This document shows positions 1-8,600 of a DNA stretch of 34,180 nt, one piece after another. Source of the stretch: an uncultured Bacteroidales bacterium. GTDB taxonomy: Bacteria; Bacteroidota; Bacteroidia; Bacteroidales; P3. The notes beneath the pieces are model-generated. The model made no database searches. It was not told the origin of the DNA and was given only the letters and a program-made list of their open reading frames with translations. Location of the stretch: positions 1 to 34,180 of the forward strand of contig CAMYZD010000012.1 of assembly GCA_947303735.1 (NCBI GenBank), in the 5' to 3' direction. How positions within the stretch are numbered: position 1 is the stretch's first letter; each line of letters begins with the position of its first letter. Position numbers and translations under genes: made by a program.

Positions 1-25
1 TAAGAAATTTAACAGTGTTTTTCAT
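1..25 (-). CDS. Start of an off-window gene, probable secreted or membrane protein (partial)
   Basis: An ATG on the minus strand at 25-23 opens a frame reading MKNTVKFL before the window ends. A Lys-rich start running into hydrophobic residues is typical of a signal peptide or first membrane segment. A TAnnTTTG box (TACATTTG) lies about 67 bases upstream at 92-99, the usual distance for a Bacteroidota promoter. Eight codons cannot identify the product, so the call rests on the start codon, the N-terminal character and the upstream box. It could also be chance in A+T-rich DNA. Confidence 0.35.
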
Positions 26-91
26 GTTTTGTGTTGATTTTAAATTGTTTATAAAGTTATTTGATACTTGTTTCAGCCTTCTTTTATTTTG

Positions 92-99
92 CAAATGTA
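92..99 (-). promoter_or_regulatory. Candidate -7 box (TAnnTTTG) for the leftward off-window gene
   Basis: The minus strand reads TACATTTG here, an exact match to the Bacteroidota -7 consensus TAnnTTTG. No convincing TTTG -33 box is visible 19-21 bases upstream, so the site is only half supported. It would place the 5' untranslated region of the gene starting at position 25 at about 60 bases. Confidence 0.35.
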
Positions 100-453
100 C
101 TACTTTTTTTGTTAATGAAGTGTTTTTTACTCATTTTTAGTATTTTTTTTGACTCTCTGATAGTTTGGACACTATTGGTGGCGAGGCCTACATTTCGCTC
201 TTTTTCGTTTTCAGGGTATCTGTTTTTCCCCCTTTGGGCATTTCTAGGAGCATAAATCCAAATCAGTCAATAGGCTGATTTTCTTACCTTACCTTGGGCT
301 GGTCTCTGTTGTTTTTATGTCCCGGCCTCGTTCCATCTTCCACTATATATGTGGATAAGGATAGAGTAAGGTTTGCTCAAGGAATGGAGGACACCCGAAG
401 GGAGTGTTGGTGCAGGGTGGATTGAAGTAGGGTGGAAGGCGGGTGTAGGGTGG
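100..453. other. Intergenic stretch with one weak hairpin
   Basis: This is A+T-rich DNA between the leftward off-window gene and the end of the OppC-like gene. One inverted repeat is visible: AAATCAG at 260-266 and CTGATTT at 275-281 around an 8-base loop, followed by a short T tract on the + strand. It is A+T-rich and could be a weak terminator for the oppC operon or mere chance. Nearer the gene (about 400-453) the + strand is G-rich, with three copies of AGGGTGG. No gene is supported. Confidence 0.4.
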
Positions 454-1554
454 CTATTTGACGTCGAGGGCGTCGCGGATGCCGTTGCCCAAGAGCATGA
501 AGGCTAGCACTAGCAGCATGATGGCCAAGCCGGGGAGAAGGGCGAGGTATGCGTTGTCGAGCAGGATGTAGCTGTAGTTTTCTTTGACCATGGTGCCCCA
601 GGAGGGCATGGGAGGCTGCACGCCGATGCCGAGGAAGCTGAGGCCTGCCTCGAGGAGGATGGCGCTGGCAAAGTTGGAGGCGGCAACCACGATGACGGCG
701 CCGGTGATGTTGGGCAGGATGTGGTGGAAGATGGTGCGAAATGGGCTGTAGCCTAGGGCACGGGCCGCCTCGACGTATTCTTTTTCCTTGATGCTATAGA
801 CCTGTCCGCGCACTACGCGGGCTATGTCGACCCACATGGTGAGGCCTACGGCGATGAATACCTGCCAGAAGCCTTTGCCTAGGGCGAAGGTGATTGCGAT
901 GACGAGCAGCACGGTGGGAATGGACCAGACGACGTTGATGAGCCAAGTGACCAGGTTGTCGACCCAGCCACCGTAGTAGGCGGCGAGGGCGCCGAGGGTG
1001 ATGCCGATAAGAAGGGCGATGAGCAGGGCGATGAAACCGACCGAGAGGCTGACACGGCTGCCAATCATCATCATGCTCAGCACGTCGCGCCCGTAGGCGT
1101 CGGTGCCGAGTAGAAAGGTGCGTTGTTCGATTTTGACCACTTGTCTTTTGGCCACGGTGAAGGGCTCGCCCGAGAGGGGGACGGCGCTGACACTGTCGGG
1201 GAGAATCTGGCAGGACTCGATGGGGATGGCGGTGTAGGGCAGCGGATGGCCGGTGAAGATGTTGCCTGAGGTGGTCTCTATGGGGTCGATGCAGAGGAAG
1301 GTGGCCTTAGAGCCTGGGTGGAGGGTGGCAAGTTCGAGGTATTGTTGGTTGCAGTGGGGGGTGTGGTCGGGGGTGATGAGGTAACCGAGGATGGCCACAA
1401 GGGCGAAGAGGCCGATAACCACGAGGGCGGCGACGGAGAGCGGGTTGCGCCGGAATCGGCGCCATGCCAACGCGGTGAGGGAGGTGCCTTGTTGGGGCGC
1501 CTGCTGCTGAGTGAAGCGGCGGTACTTGGGGCTGAGAAGGTCGGGTAGCCTCAT
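454..1554 (-). CDS. ABC transporter permease, OppC/DppC family
   Basis: This 366-residue protein is an inner-membrane permease of the peptide/nickel importer class. It has a cytoplasmic N-terminal segment, a first membrane helix near residues 39-60 (OppC_N type), and a long extracytoplasmic loop of roughly 95 residues containing several Cys. The permease core with five further helices follows. The conserved EAA loop, which contacts the ATPase subunit, is visible at about residues 253-277 (EAARALGY, then HHILPN). The protein ends in GNGIRDALDVK, typical of DppC C-termini. No substrate-binding protein, second permease or ATPase lies beside it. It is the last gene of the minus-strand run and starts 21 bases after the SufT-like gene. 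Substrate is unknown; an oligopeptide is only the family default. Confidence 0.9.
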   Translation of the reverse strand: MRLPDLLSPKYRRFTQQQAPQQGTSLTALAWRRFRRNPLSVAALVVIGLFALVAILGYLITPDHTPHCNQQYLELATLHPGSKATFLCIDPIETTSGNIFTGHPLPYTAIPIESCQILPDSVSAVPLSGEPFTVAKRQVVKIEQRTFLLGTDAYGRDVLSMMMIGSRVSLSVGFIALLIALLIGITLGALAAYYGGWVDNLVTWLINVVWSIPTVLLVIAITFALGKGFWQVFIAVGLTMWVDIARVVRGQVYSIKEKEYVEAARALGYSPFRTIFHHILPNITGAVIVVAASNFASAILLEAGLSFLGIGVQPPMPSWGTMVKENYSYILLDNAYLALLPGLAIMLLVLAFMLLGNGIRDALDVK

Positions 1555-1575
1555 GGTAAGTAGGGGCTGGATGGG

Positions 1576-1893
1576 TTAAAGGAGGCCGAGGTCGAGTTTC
1601 ACTTCGTCGCTGAGGTTGTTCCAATCCCAAGGCGGGTCGAAGGTGAGTTCGACGTCGACGCTCTTGATGCCCTGGATGTAGCCGACCATCTGTTTGACTT
1701 CCATGAACATGTATTCGGCTTCAGGACAGTCGGGGGCGGTCATGGTCATAAGGATTTTGACGTTGAACTGGTCGTCGATGTCGATGTTGTAGATGAGCCC
1801 GAGGTCGTAGATGTTTACGGGTATCTCGGGGTCGTAGATGTTGCGAAGGCAGTTGACTACGGCATCGTGGAGGGTTTCTTTGGTGGGAGTCAT
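1576..1893 (-). CDS. DUF59/MIP18-family protein, SufT-like Fe-S maturation factor
   Basis: This 105-residue protein belongs to the MIP18/PaaD/SufT family (DUF59), cytosolic factors in Fe-S cluster assembly or insertion. It shows the hallmark DPEIPVNIYDLGLIY at residues 21-35 and the TAPDCP motif at 52-57, whose Cys56 is the conserved functional cysteine. The tail is the WDWNNLSDEVK...LGLL type common in Bacteroidota. It is encoded 39 bases after sufE in the same direction, so two Fe-S assembly proteins are adjacent. The core sufBCDS genes are not in the window. The linker upstream of the start codon consists of four copies of a 7-bp repeat, leaving no recognisable Shine-Dalgarno, which is common in this phylum. 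Confidence 0.9.
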   Translation of the reverse strand: MTPTKETLHDAVVNCLRNIYDPEIPVNIYDLGLIYNIDIDDQFNVKILMTMTAPDCPEAEYMFMEVKQMVGYIQGIKSVDVELTFDPPWDWNNLSDEVKLDLGLL

Positions 1894-1894
1894 T

Positions 1895-1922
1895 GAGAAT
1901 TGAGAATTAAGAATTGAGAATT
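1895..1922. repeat. Four-copy 7-bp tandem repeat (GAGAATT) between sufE and the DUF59 gene
   Basis: The + strand reads GAGAATT, GAGAATT, AAGAATT, GAGAATT without a break, ending directly at the DUF59 start codon. It occupies most of the 39-base spacer and replaces any ribosome-binding site. It is probably a slippage-prone microsatellite; copy-number change would alter the sufE to DUF59 distance. Confidence 0.85.
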
Positions 1923-1932
1923 GAAAGGGGTA

Positions 1933-2355
1933 TCAGGGGTTGATCTGGGAATAGGCAAGGGCGTACATCTTGATTTGCTTGACCATGGAGGTGAGGCCGT
2001 TGGAACGGGTGGGTGAGAGGTGCTCCTTGAGGCCTATCTGGTCGATGAAATGGAGGTCGGCGGCGAGTATGTCGCGCGGGGTTTGGCCATTGAGGACGCG
2101 GATGAGGAGGCTGATTATGCCCTTGGTGATGACGGCATCGCTGTCGGCACGGAACCAGAGGCGCCCGTCGCGATGTTCACAGCTGAGCCATACACGGCTT
2201 TGACAACCTTTGATGAGGTTGCTTTCGGTTTTGTCTTTCTCGTCGATGACGGGGCATTCTTTGCCGAGGTCGATAATGTAGGCGTATTTGTCGAGCCATT
2301 CGTCGAAGGCGGCAAATTCGTCGATGATGGTTTGTTCTATTTCTTGGATGGACAT
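1933..2355 (-). CDS. sufE: SufE-like cysteine desulfuration protein
   Basis: This 140-residue protein is a SufE-family sulfur acceptor, which takes persulfide sulfur from the cysteine desulfurase SufS and passes it to the SufBCD scaffold. The catalytic loop SNLIKGCQSRVW is at residues 45-56, with acceptor Cys51. The downstream DSDAVITKGIISLLIRV and GLKEHLSPTRSNG blocks are standard for the family. The ATG at 2353-2355 was chosen because MSIQEIEQ matches the usual N-terminus. An in-frame ATG at 2418 would add 21 Pro/Ser-rich residues encoded by low-complexity repeats and is unlikely. The gene lies 65 bases after the LptF/G-like gene and 39 before the DUF59 gene, consistent with cotranscription. 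Confidence 0.93.
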   Translation of the reverse strand: MSIQEIEQTIIDEFAAFDEWLDKYAYIIDLGKECPVIDEKDKTESNLIKGCQSRVWLSCEHRDGRLWFRADSDAVITKGIISLLIRVLNGQTPRDILAADLHFIDQIGLKEHLSPTRSNGLTSMVKQIKMYALAYSQINP

Positions 2356-2378
2356 GATGGTGAATTTTTTTGTTGGAG

Positions 2379-2415
2379 GGGGTCGGAGAGGGGCAGAGGG
2401 GTCGGAGGGGTCGGA
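2379..2415. repeat. Three copies of a 9-bp G-rich unit between the lptG-like gene and sufE
   Basis: GGGGTCGGA occurs on the + strand at 2379-2387, 2398-2406 and 2407-2415, the last two in direct tandem, with a related GGGGCAGA between. It fills most of the 65-base gap. The coding strand of the operon is therefore strongly C-rich here, with no obvious hairpin. Confidence 0.7.
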
Positions 2416-2420
2416 CATTA

Positions 2421-3512
2421 TTATTTGGGGGCGGTGCGGATGACGTAGAAGGCTATGATGCCGAAGACTATCTGAGGGAGGAGGACTGAGAGGAAGGGGT
2501 TGAGGGTGCCGAAGACGGCGAAGACGGTGGAGATTTTCATGAAGACGATGAAGCCGAAGGCAAGGGTGATGCCTATGGCCAGGTGGACACCGATGCCGCC
2601 ACGGGTCTTGCGGCTGGAGACGCCTACACCGATGAATGTCATAACGATGATGGCGAGGGGGTTGAGCAGGCGTTGGTAGAGTTCGATTTTGGCGGCGATG
2701 ACGGCTGATGAGCCTCTCATCTTTTCGCGGGTGATGTACTGGAAGAGCTGGGTGGAGTTCATGGTGGTGATGTTGGCCGAGGAGGAGTTGAAATCGTCGG
2801 GGGTGACATCGAGTGAGCGTAGGGAGGTGCCTTCGTCGCGCGAGAGGTGCTCTTTGTAGCCGTCGAAGGTGTGGTGGAAGAAGCCTTCGCAGTTCCATTT
2901 GCCCGAGAGGGTGTCGTAGGTGATGGAGCGGCAGGTGATGCGGTCGGTGAGGCGATAGTGATCATCGTATACGTCGCGGTGGAAATTGTTGACGCGAAGG
3001 GTCTTGGCATCGTAGCTCTCGGCATAGACCTGCACACCTGGGCGTTGCTGGAAGTGCATGTTGCTAAAGTAGTTGGGGCGGTGGGTGTAGATGTATTGGT
3101 TCTCGAAGTCGTTGAGGGCTCGGTTGTTGACAGGGATGAGGAAGTTGCCGAAGGCTAGGACTATGAGGGCGATGATGAGGGAGCCGTAGAGATAGGGCCG
3201 CAGGAGTCGGCGGTAGCTGATGCCGCTGCTGAGGATGGCAATGATTTCGGTGTTGCCCGCCATCTTGGAGGTGAAGAAGATGACGCTGATGAAGATGAAG
3301 AGTGGGCTGTAGAGGTTGACAAAGCCCGGGATGAAATTGAGGTAATAACGAAAGACGACTTCGCTGAAGGGAGCATGCCCTCCAAGGAAGTCGTCGAGTT
3401 TTTCAGATACGTCGAATGTGATGACGATGATGATGATGAGCACCATCGCCAAGAGGAACGTCTTCAGGTACTTGGCTAGAATGTATCTGTCAAGTGTGGG
3501 AAAGGATTTCAC
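2421..3512 (-). CDS. LptF/LptG (YjgP/YjgQ) family permease
   Basis: This 363-residue inner-membrane protein belongs to the LptF/LptG family, the membrane half of the LptB2FG transporter that moves lipopolysaccharide to the outer membrane. The architecture is right: three N-terminal helices (about 18-33, 62-81, 107-127), a periplasmic domain of about 150 residues, and three C-terminal helices (about 283-300, 312-330, 338-358). TSKMAGNTEIIAILSSGIS after helix 2 is the family's conserved cytoplasmic loop. The start is GTG, two bases after the mutA stop; no ATG fits, because the next in-frame Met (residue 23) is inside helix 1. Only one of the F/G pair is present, as is common in Bacteroidota. 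Whether it is F or G cannot be settled here. Confidence 0.88.
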   Translation of the reverse strand: MKSFPTLDRYILAKYLKTFLLAMVLIIIIVITFDVSEKLDDFLGGHAPFSEVVFRYYLNFIPGFVNLYSPLFIFISVIFFTSKMAGNTEIIAILSSGISYRRLLRPYLYGSLIIALIVLAFGNFLIPVNNRALNDFENQYIYTHRPNYFSNMHFQQRPGVQVYAESYDAKTLRVNNFHRDVYDDHYRLTDRITCRSITYDTLSGKWNCEGFFHHTFDGYKEHLSRDEGTSLRSLDVTPDDFNSSSANITTMNSTQLFQYITREKMRGSSAVIAAKIELYQRLLNPLAIIVMTFIGVGVSSRKTRGGIGVHLAIGITLAFGFIVFMKISTVFAVFGTLNPFLSVLLPQIVFGIIAFYVIRTAPK

Positions 3513-3514
3513 CC

Positions 3515-5377
3515 TTATTCGATACCGAAGAGTTTCTGGAACTTGGTGAGGCTGTCGAGGACGTTGGTCTTGACATGGATGAATTCGTCGATGCCATAGC
3601 CTTGGTAGGTTTCGACCATGTCCTTAGGATAGCCGGCGAGTACGATGCTTTTGACCTTGCCTTTGAGGCCTTGGCAGGCGGGCTGGGTGAGTTCGGCATA
3701 TTCGTCGTCGCTGGAGCAGAGCACCACGATGTCGGCCTTGGCGGCGAGGGCAGCATCGACACCTTCTTCGGCGGTTTTGAAGCCGGGGTTGTCGATAATC
3801 TCATAGCCTGCCACACCGAAGAAGTTGGTGGCGAAACCACTGCGGGCCTTGCGCATGGCGAGGTTGCCGTAGGTGAGAAGGAAGACCTTGGGGCGGATGC
3901 CGCTGTGCTCGGTGGCGAGGCGCAGGTGCTCGAAGGCTTCGGCGCCACGGTAGAGGCGGAGGGCCTTGAACTCGGGTGTGCATTCGCAGCAGCAGGGTTT
4001 CTCGGGCTGGAGTTTGATTTTGTCGCCCATCTTCTCGAGGAGGTTGGGGTATTGGTTGGTGCCGAGGATGGTGGTGCGGCGGGTGGCTATGTCGAGGTCG
4101 CGCTGCTGGGCGATGCGTTCCACCTCGTCTTGGACGAAGTTGGCACGGATGGCTTTTGCCATGCCGCCCTTCTCTTCGACGGAGAGGAAGAGCTGCCAAG
4201 CATATTGTGCGATGCTGTCGGTGAGGTTTTCGATATAGTAGCTGCCACCGGCGGGGTCGACAATCTTGTCCATGTAGCTTTCCTCTTTGAGGAGCAGCTG
4301 CTGGTTGCGGCCGATACGATAGCCGAAGCTGTCGCTCTTCTCATAGGCGATGTCGAAGGGGTTGGTGGTGATGCTGTCGGCACCGGCGATGGCGGCGCTC
4401 ATGGTCTCGGTGGTGGTGCGGAGCATGTTGACATAGGGGTCGTAGACCGACTTGTTCCAGAGGGAGCTGGTGGCGTTGATGAATACCTTGTAGCAGCAGT
4501 CGCATGAGGGGTGGTATTGTTCCACTACCTTGCTCCAGAGCATGCGTGCGGCGCGGATTTTGGCTATTTCCATGAAGTAGTTGCTGCCGGTGGCGAAGTT
4601 GAACACCATGCGGGGAGCGATGTCTTCGACGGCGAGGCCCAGGTCGGTGAGGTGGGCGAGGAGGTCGTTGGCGGCGGCTAGGGTGAAGCCGAGCTCTTGT
4701 ACGATGTTGGAACCGGCATTGTGGATATGGCGGCCGTTGATGGCGAGCACACGGAACTTGGGCAGATTGTCCTTGGCGTATTCTATGAGTGCCTTGGCAT
4801 CGAGGAAGCATTGTTCTTCACCGCCCTTGAAGGTGCCGTGGAGGAGTGCAAAGCCGTAGGGGTCGAAGTTGATGCTGCCTTCGACCTTGGTGGGGTCGAA
4901 GCCGCCTTCTTTGACCACCTGGACAAAGAGTTTGAGTATGTCGAGAGCCTGACGGCCGCAGGTGAAGTTGACCTTGCAGGCTTCGGGGTTGATGCCTTTG
5001 AGCAGGGTCTGCATGTCGGACAGGTTGTTGACTTTGCATGAGCAGAGACCGATGCTGTTGGCACCGCGCTCAAGGGCTTCGATGGCGAGGGTGTTTTCCT
5101 CGGCGAGGGAGTCGGCCTTGATGTCTTGACGGATGTCCCAGACGTTGTTGTCGGAATGTTTGCCACGAGTAAAGGGGGCTTGGGAGGGGTTGCTGTCGAG
5201 GTACTCGAGGTGTTCAAGGTCTTCGGCTCTGTAGTAGGGCTTTACCTTAAAACCTTCAATGGTTTTCCAAACAAGCTTCTTCTCATAGTCTGCACCTTTG
5301 AGGTCTTTGTTGATGACTTCTTCCCATTTCTCGGTTGGCACGGGAGGGAATTCGGTGAACAATTTGCTGTCTTCCAT
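3515..5377 (-). CDS. mutA: Methylmalonyl-CoA mutase small (beta) subunit
   Basis: This 620-residue protein matches the small subunit of heterodimeric methylmalonyl-CoA mutase. The enzyme interconverts succinyl-CoA and methylmalonyl-CoA in the succinate-propionate pathway. The mutase barrel covers roughly residues 40-480 (for example GANSIGLCSC, VDPAGGSYYIENLTDSIAQ). The C-terminal Rossmann-like domain (about 500-620) lacks the cobalamin-binding DxHxxG motif. This is as expected for the small subunit, since B12 is bound by the large subunit MutB. The length is normal. mutB usually follows mutA immediately, but here the next gene is an LptF/G permease two bases away and no mutB is in the window. 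The gene heads the leftward operon and has a TAnnTTTG box about 36 bases upstream. Confidence 0.93.
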   Translation of the reverse strand: MEDSKLFTEFPPVPTEKWEEVINKDLKGADYEKKLVWKTIEGFKVKPYYRAEDLEHLEYLDSNPSQAPFTRGKHSDNNVWDIRQDIKADSLAEENTLAIEALERGANSIGLCSCKVNNLSDMQTLLKGINPEACKVNFTCGRQALDILKLFVQVVKEGGFDPTKVEGSINFDPYGFALLHGTFKGGEEQCFLDAKALIEYAKDNLPKFRVLAINGRHIHNAGSNIVQELGFTLAAANDLLAHLTDLGLAVEDIAPRMVFNFATGSNYFMEIAKIRAARMLWSKVVEQYHPSCDCCYKVFINATSSLWNKSVYDPYVNMLRTTTETMSAAIAGADSITTNPFDIAYEKSDSFGYRIGRNQQLLLKEESYMDKIVDPAGGSYYIENLTDSIAQYAWQLFLSVEEKGGMAKAIRANFVQDEVERIAQQRDLDIATRRTTILGTNQYPNLLEKMGDKIKLQPEKPCCCECTPEFKALRLYRGAEAFEHLRLATEHSGIRPKVFLLTYGNLAMRKARSGFATNFFGVAGYEIIDNPGFKTAEEGVDAALAAKADIVVLCSSDDEYAELTQPACQGLKGKVKSIVLAGYPKDMVETYQGYGIDEFIHVKTNVLDSLTKFQKLFGIE

Positions 5378-5412
5378 TATGTTGTAGTTTTTTGTTTGCT
5401 ATGTTTAAAAAG

Positions 5413-5420
5413 CAAAGATA
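5413..5420 (-). promoter_or_regulatory. Candidate -7 box for the mutA operon
   Basis: The minus strand reads TATCTTTG, an exact TAnnTTTG match, 35 bases before the mutA ATG, in A+T-rich DNA. No good TTTG -33 element is seen at the expected spacing, so the assignment rests on the -7 box and position. Confidence 0.45.
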
Positions 5421-5492
5421 CAACTTTTTTTAGAAAAAGGATGTTTTTTTTATGAAAGAGAGGGTGATTTTCTATTTTTGGGATGGTCTGAA

Positions 5493-5585
5493 CTAGGATG
5501 CCATGTTGGTGCAATGCACTGCGGCTTTGCCTTGTAGGGCGTTTGTCGCATGTTTTGATGCGGTATTGTGTCTTCGATGGTTCAT
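5493..5585 (-). other. G+C-richer island in the mutA/T9SS-cargo intergenic gap; candidate interspersed element
   Basis: Inside the A+T-rich divergent gap (5378-5649) this stretch is conspicuously less A+T-rich. On the minus strand it contains a 30-codon frame whose middle reads NALQGKAAVHCTNMAS. From memory this resembles tiny hypothetical proteins repeatedly called in Bacteroidales intergenic DNA. It is treated as a possible dispersed non-coding element upstream of promoters rather than a gene, because it is very short and has no ribosome-binding context. Confidence 0.3.
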
Positions 5586-5649
5586 TTTTTTTATATTATT
5601 AACAATAAAAGAGGGAGAGCTACGTTATATATAAAAAGCTTAAAAGGCA

Positions 5650-8600
5650 ATGAGACGTTTTGTACATAGGTTATGGTTGTTGGTTTTCCTGACTGCGATG
5701 GGTGTCGGTGCGGCATCGGGGCAGAAGGCAAGCAGCTATCATTTAACTAGTGGGAATGACTCAACGCTTTGGGTGGACATGAGTGATGCCCAAATGTATA
5801 CGCCTCCGACGAGGGAGGTTCCGATTGGATTTGATTTCTTTTTCTGCGGGATGTTTTATCGTAGGGTGTCGGTGAGTTATTATGGACTGATACTGTTTGA
5901 GAATGTGGTGACAGATAATTTCAATCCATTTACCCTTTTTGAAAATTATCCTCCTCCTCTGATGGACCCGTATTTGTCGTATAGGACTATAAGCCCTGTT
6001 TATATGAAGACGGTTGGAGTGCCAGGAACTCGTAAGTTTGTGATAGAATTGCGGGTGCAGGTTGCTAATGAGTCGCAAAGTGGCGAACGTCCTATCCAAG
6101 TGCAACTGTCGGAGCACGATGGGAGTGTATTATACCTCTATGGAGACCCGTTGACAATACCGCAGAATGCCAACTTCCAAATAGGATTCTGTGGGGTGGA
6201 CTCGACAGCTCTGTTTGTAAATATGCAGGAGCATGCAGTGACTGAGCAATGTTCATGGAATTCGAATTTCAAGGATTGGCCAGGTTATTATCGATATTAC
6301 CGATTCACGCCTGATACAATTGACTGCTGTACGCATCCATTTGATGTGGAAATAGAAAGTGTCAGAGCTAGGCAAGTGACATTGTCGTGGGAAGGGACGG
6401 TGTATCAGAATAGATATGAAGTGCACTACCGGCCCATAGGTGGAGTGCAGGCATGGAATGTGGCTACTACTACGCTCAACAATATGGTACTAAGCAATCT
6501 AGAGCCCGAGACTGAATATGAGTATATTGTGTACTCGTTTTGTGGGAATGGATGTAAGAGCAAAGGGATTAAAGGTCGATTCATAACAATTTGTGAGAAG
6601 GAAGACGAAAACCAGATTATTTTTTATGACTTAGAGGGAGATGGTGTGGAATGCAGAATAGGATATTTTAGTAGTCAGAATACTCATGAAGAAATAGTTG
6701 ATTACGGGCCAGAGAGTGAGATGTCGCGTCATACAGTACATTTCGACACTTCTGAACTAGACCCTAGGACCAACAACCTGTTGCATACAGTTCCTCCCGG
6801 CCATTGCCATTCTGTGCGTTTGGGTAACTGGAGGTCTGGCGCGGAAAGAGAGTCAATCATCTATCACATAAAAGTAGACACAAATAAATACGACCTACTG
6901 ATACTCCGATATGCCATAGTGGAGCAAGACCCTAGCCATGAGGAGATTGGGCAGCCCAAGTTTATATTGAATGTTCTTGATTCGAACAATAATACGATTG
7001 ATGAGTGCTATTATGCCAACTTTGTATCAGGATTGGGAGATGTGGGGTGGAACAGAACGGAAAACTATATTGTGTGGCGAGACTGGACTGCAATAGGGGT
7101 TGACCTGACCCCGCTACATGGACAGAATATTCAGGTTCAGTTAGATAACTACGACTGCGGGTATGGAGGGCACTATGGCTATGCCTATTTTACACTTGAT
7201 AGTGAAAAAAAACGCATTTTGTCGGCCAACTGTGGCAGCAGTGAGACAAATACATTTTATGCGCCCGAGGGCTTCTCGTACAGATGGTATCGCGAGGATA
7301 ATCCCAGTCAGACATTGAGTACATCAAGTTCGCTAACCGTGACCCAAGAGGGTGTTTATAAGTGCCGAGCATCATTCCTAACGGGTGGGAGCAATTGCGG
7401 TTTTACGCTTACCACCTTTGCTGGGAGCCGGTATCCCAAGGCATCGTTTGCGGCAGACTCGTTGGATAGCTGTGGATTTGCTTATGAGTTTAAGAACAGC
7501 AGTCGTGTGGCACGTGATGAAGCGCTCACACAGCTCACTTCGGAGAGTTGCGAGCAATATCTGTGGCGTGTCAGTGACGGCACTACATCCACCGCTACCA
7601 ATTTGGTGCATAGCTTCGATGAAGGTACCTATACGGTGGAGTTGGTGGCGATGCTAGCCAACGGACAGTGTCGCGACTCGGTGAGCCAGACTATCACTAT
7701 CAACAAGCCGAAAGATACGATTGCGGACACATTCTGTATAGGGGGTTGCTACTATTTTGCCGATTGGGGATATTATCAGCCGGGACAGTATATTATCCCA
7801 GATGGTTGCTGGTCTCACTATTTGCAGCTCGAACAGACTCAATACTTTTATGAAGATATAGAGGTGGTGGCTTGTGAAAGTGAAGGCTATCTGATGGGCG
7901 ATAGCGTATACGACGCACCAGGGGTATATGATGTACACTTACGGTCGGTGGATGGGTGCGACTCGTCGTACACGTTACATCTTTCGCTGCGTCCGAGATT
8001 ATCGGCAGACTATGAGATTGAGCGAGTCTGTTCGGAAAACCCATATTACTATCTTGTTGGGGAATACAGCGAGGCTCCTCCGGAATATGCAGAGGCTGGG
8101 AGTGTGGCGTTTGTAGGGGCTGACAGCCTGCTATATCGTTGGAATGCAGCTTCGGGATTGTCCCGCCTACCATATTTAGACAGCAATGGCAAGCTACATT
8201 TTGACGCGAGTTGGGATGCCACCTACTATTTGCAGATACAGTATTTAGACAGCCCTGCTTGCCCCGAGACCGATACGATTGAACTGCAAGAATTGAAGGC
8301 CTTGATAGCGGACTTGGAGGTGACCCCCACATGGCTGAGCTATGACAACTTGGATGTTACCGCCATGAACCGCTGCCGCTTTGCTACGTCGCATAGGTGG
8401 CTGGTGGACGGAGTAGACCAAGGAGAAGACGGCCCTGTGTTCCATTTTGTTGCTTCGCCAGATGTGGATACTGTAAGAATAGGCATAGCGGCAAGCAATG
8501 ACGCTTGTGCCGACACGGCGGAGAAGGCTATTCCGGTGTTGCGCTATTTGTTGATGTTCCCCAATGTGTTTACTCCTAACCTCGGGACGAATAGTCGTTT

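Noticed and set aside
61-255. A 64-codon plus-strand frame, very hydrophobic
   Set aside because: It starts at TTG in A+T-rich DNA, overlaps the candidate leftward promoter, has no ribosome-binding context, and its Phe/Leu richness follows from T-rich sequence.
2356-2898. Upstream extension of the sufE frame to a 321-residue product
   Set aside because: The added residues are Arg/His/Pro-rich shadow of the LptF/G coding region; the SufE family begins at the MSIQEIEQ methionine.
3494-4507. A 337-codon plus-strand frame opposite mutA
   Set aside because: It is antisense to a strongly supported gene, Gly/Val/Glu-rich as expected from the complementary strand of C-rich coding DNA, with no recognised domain.
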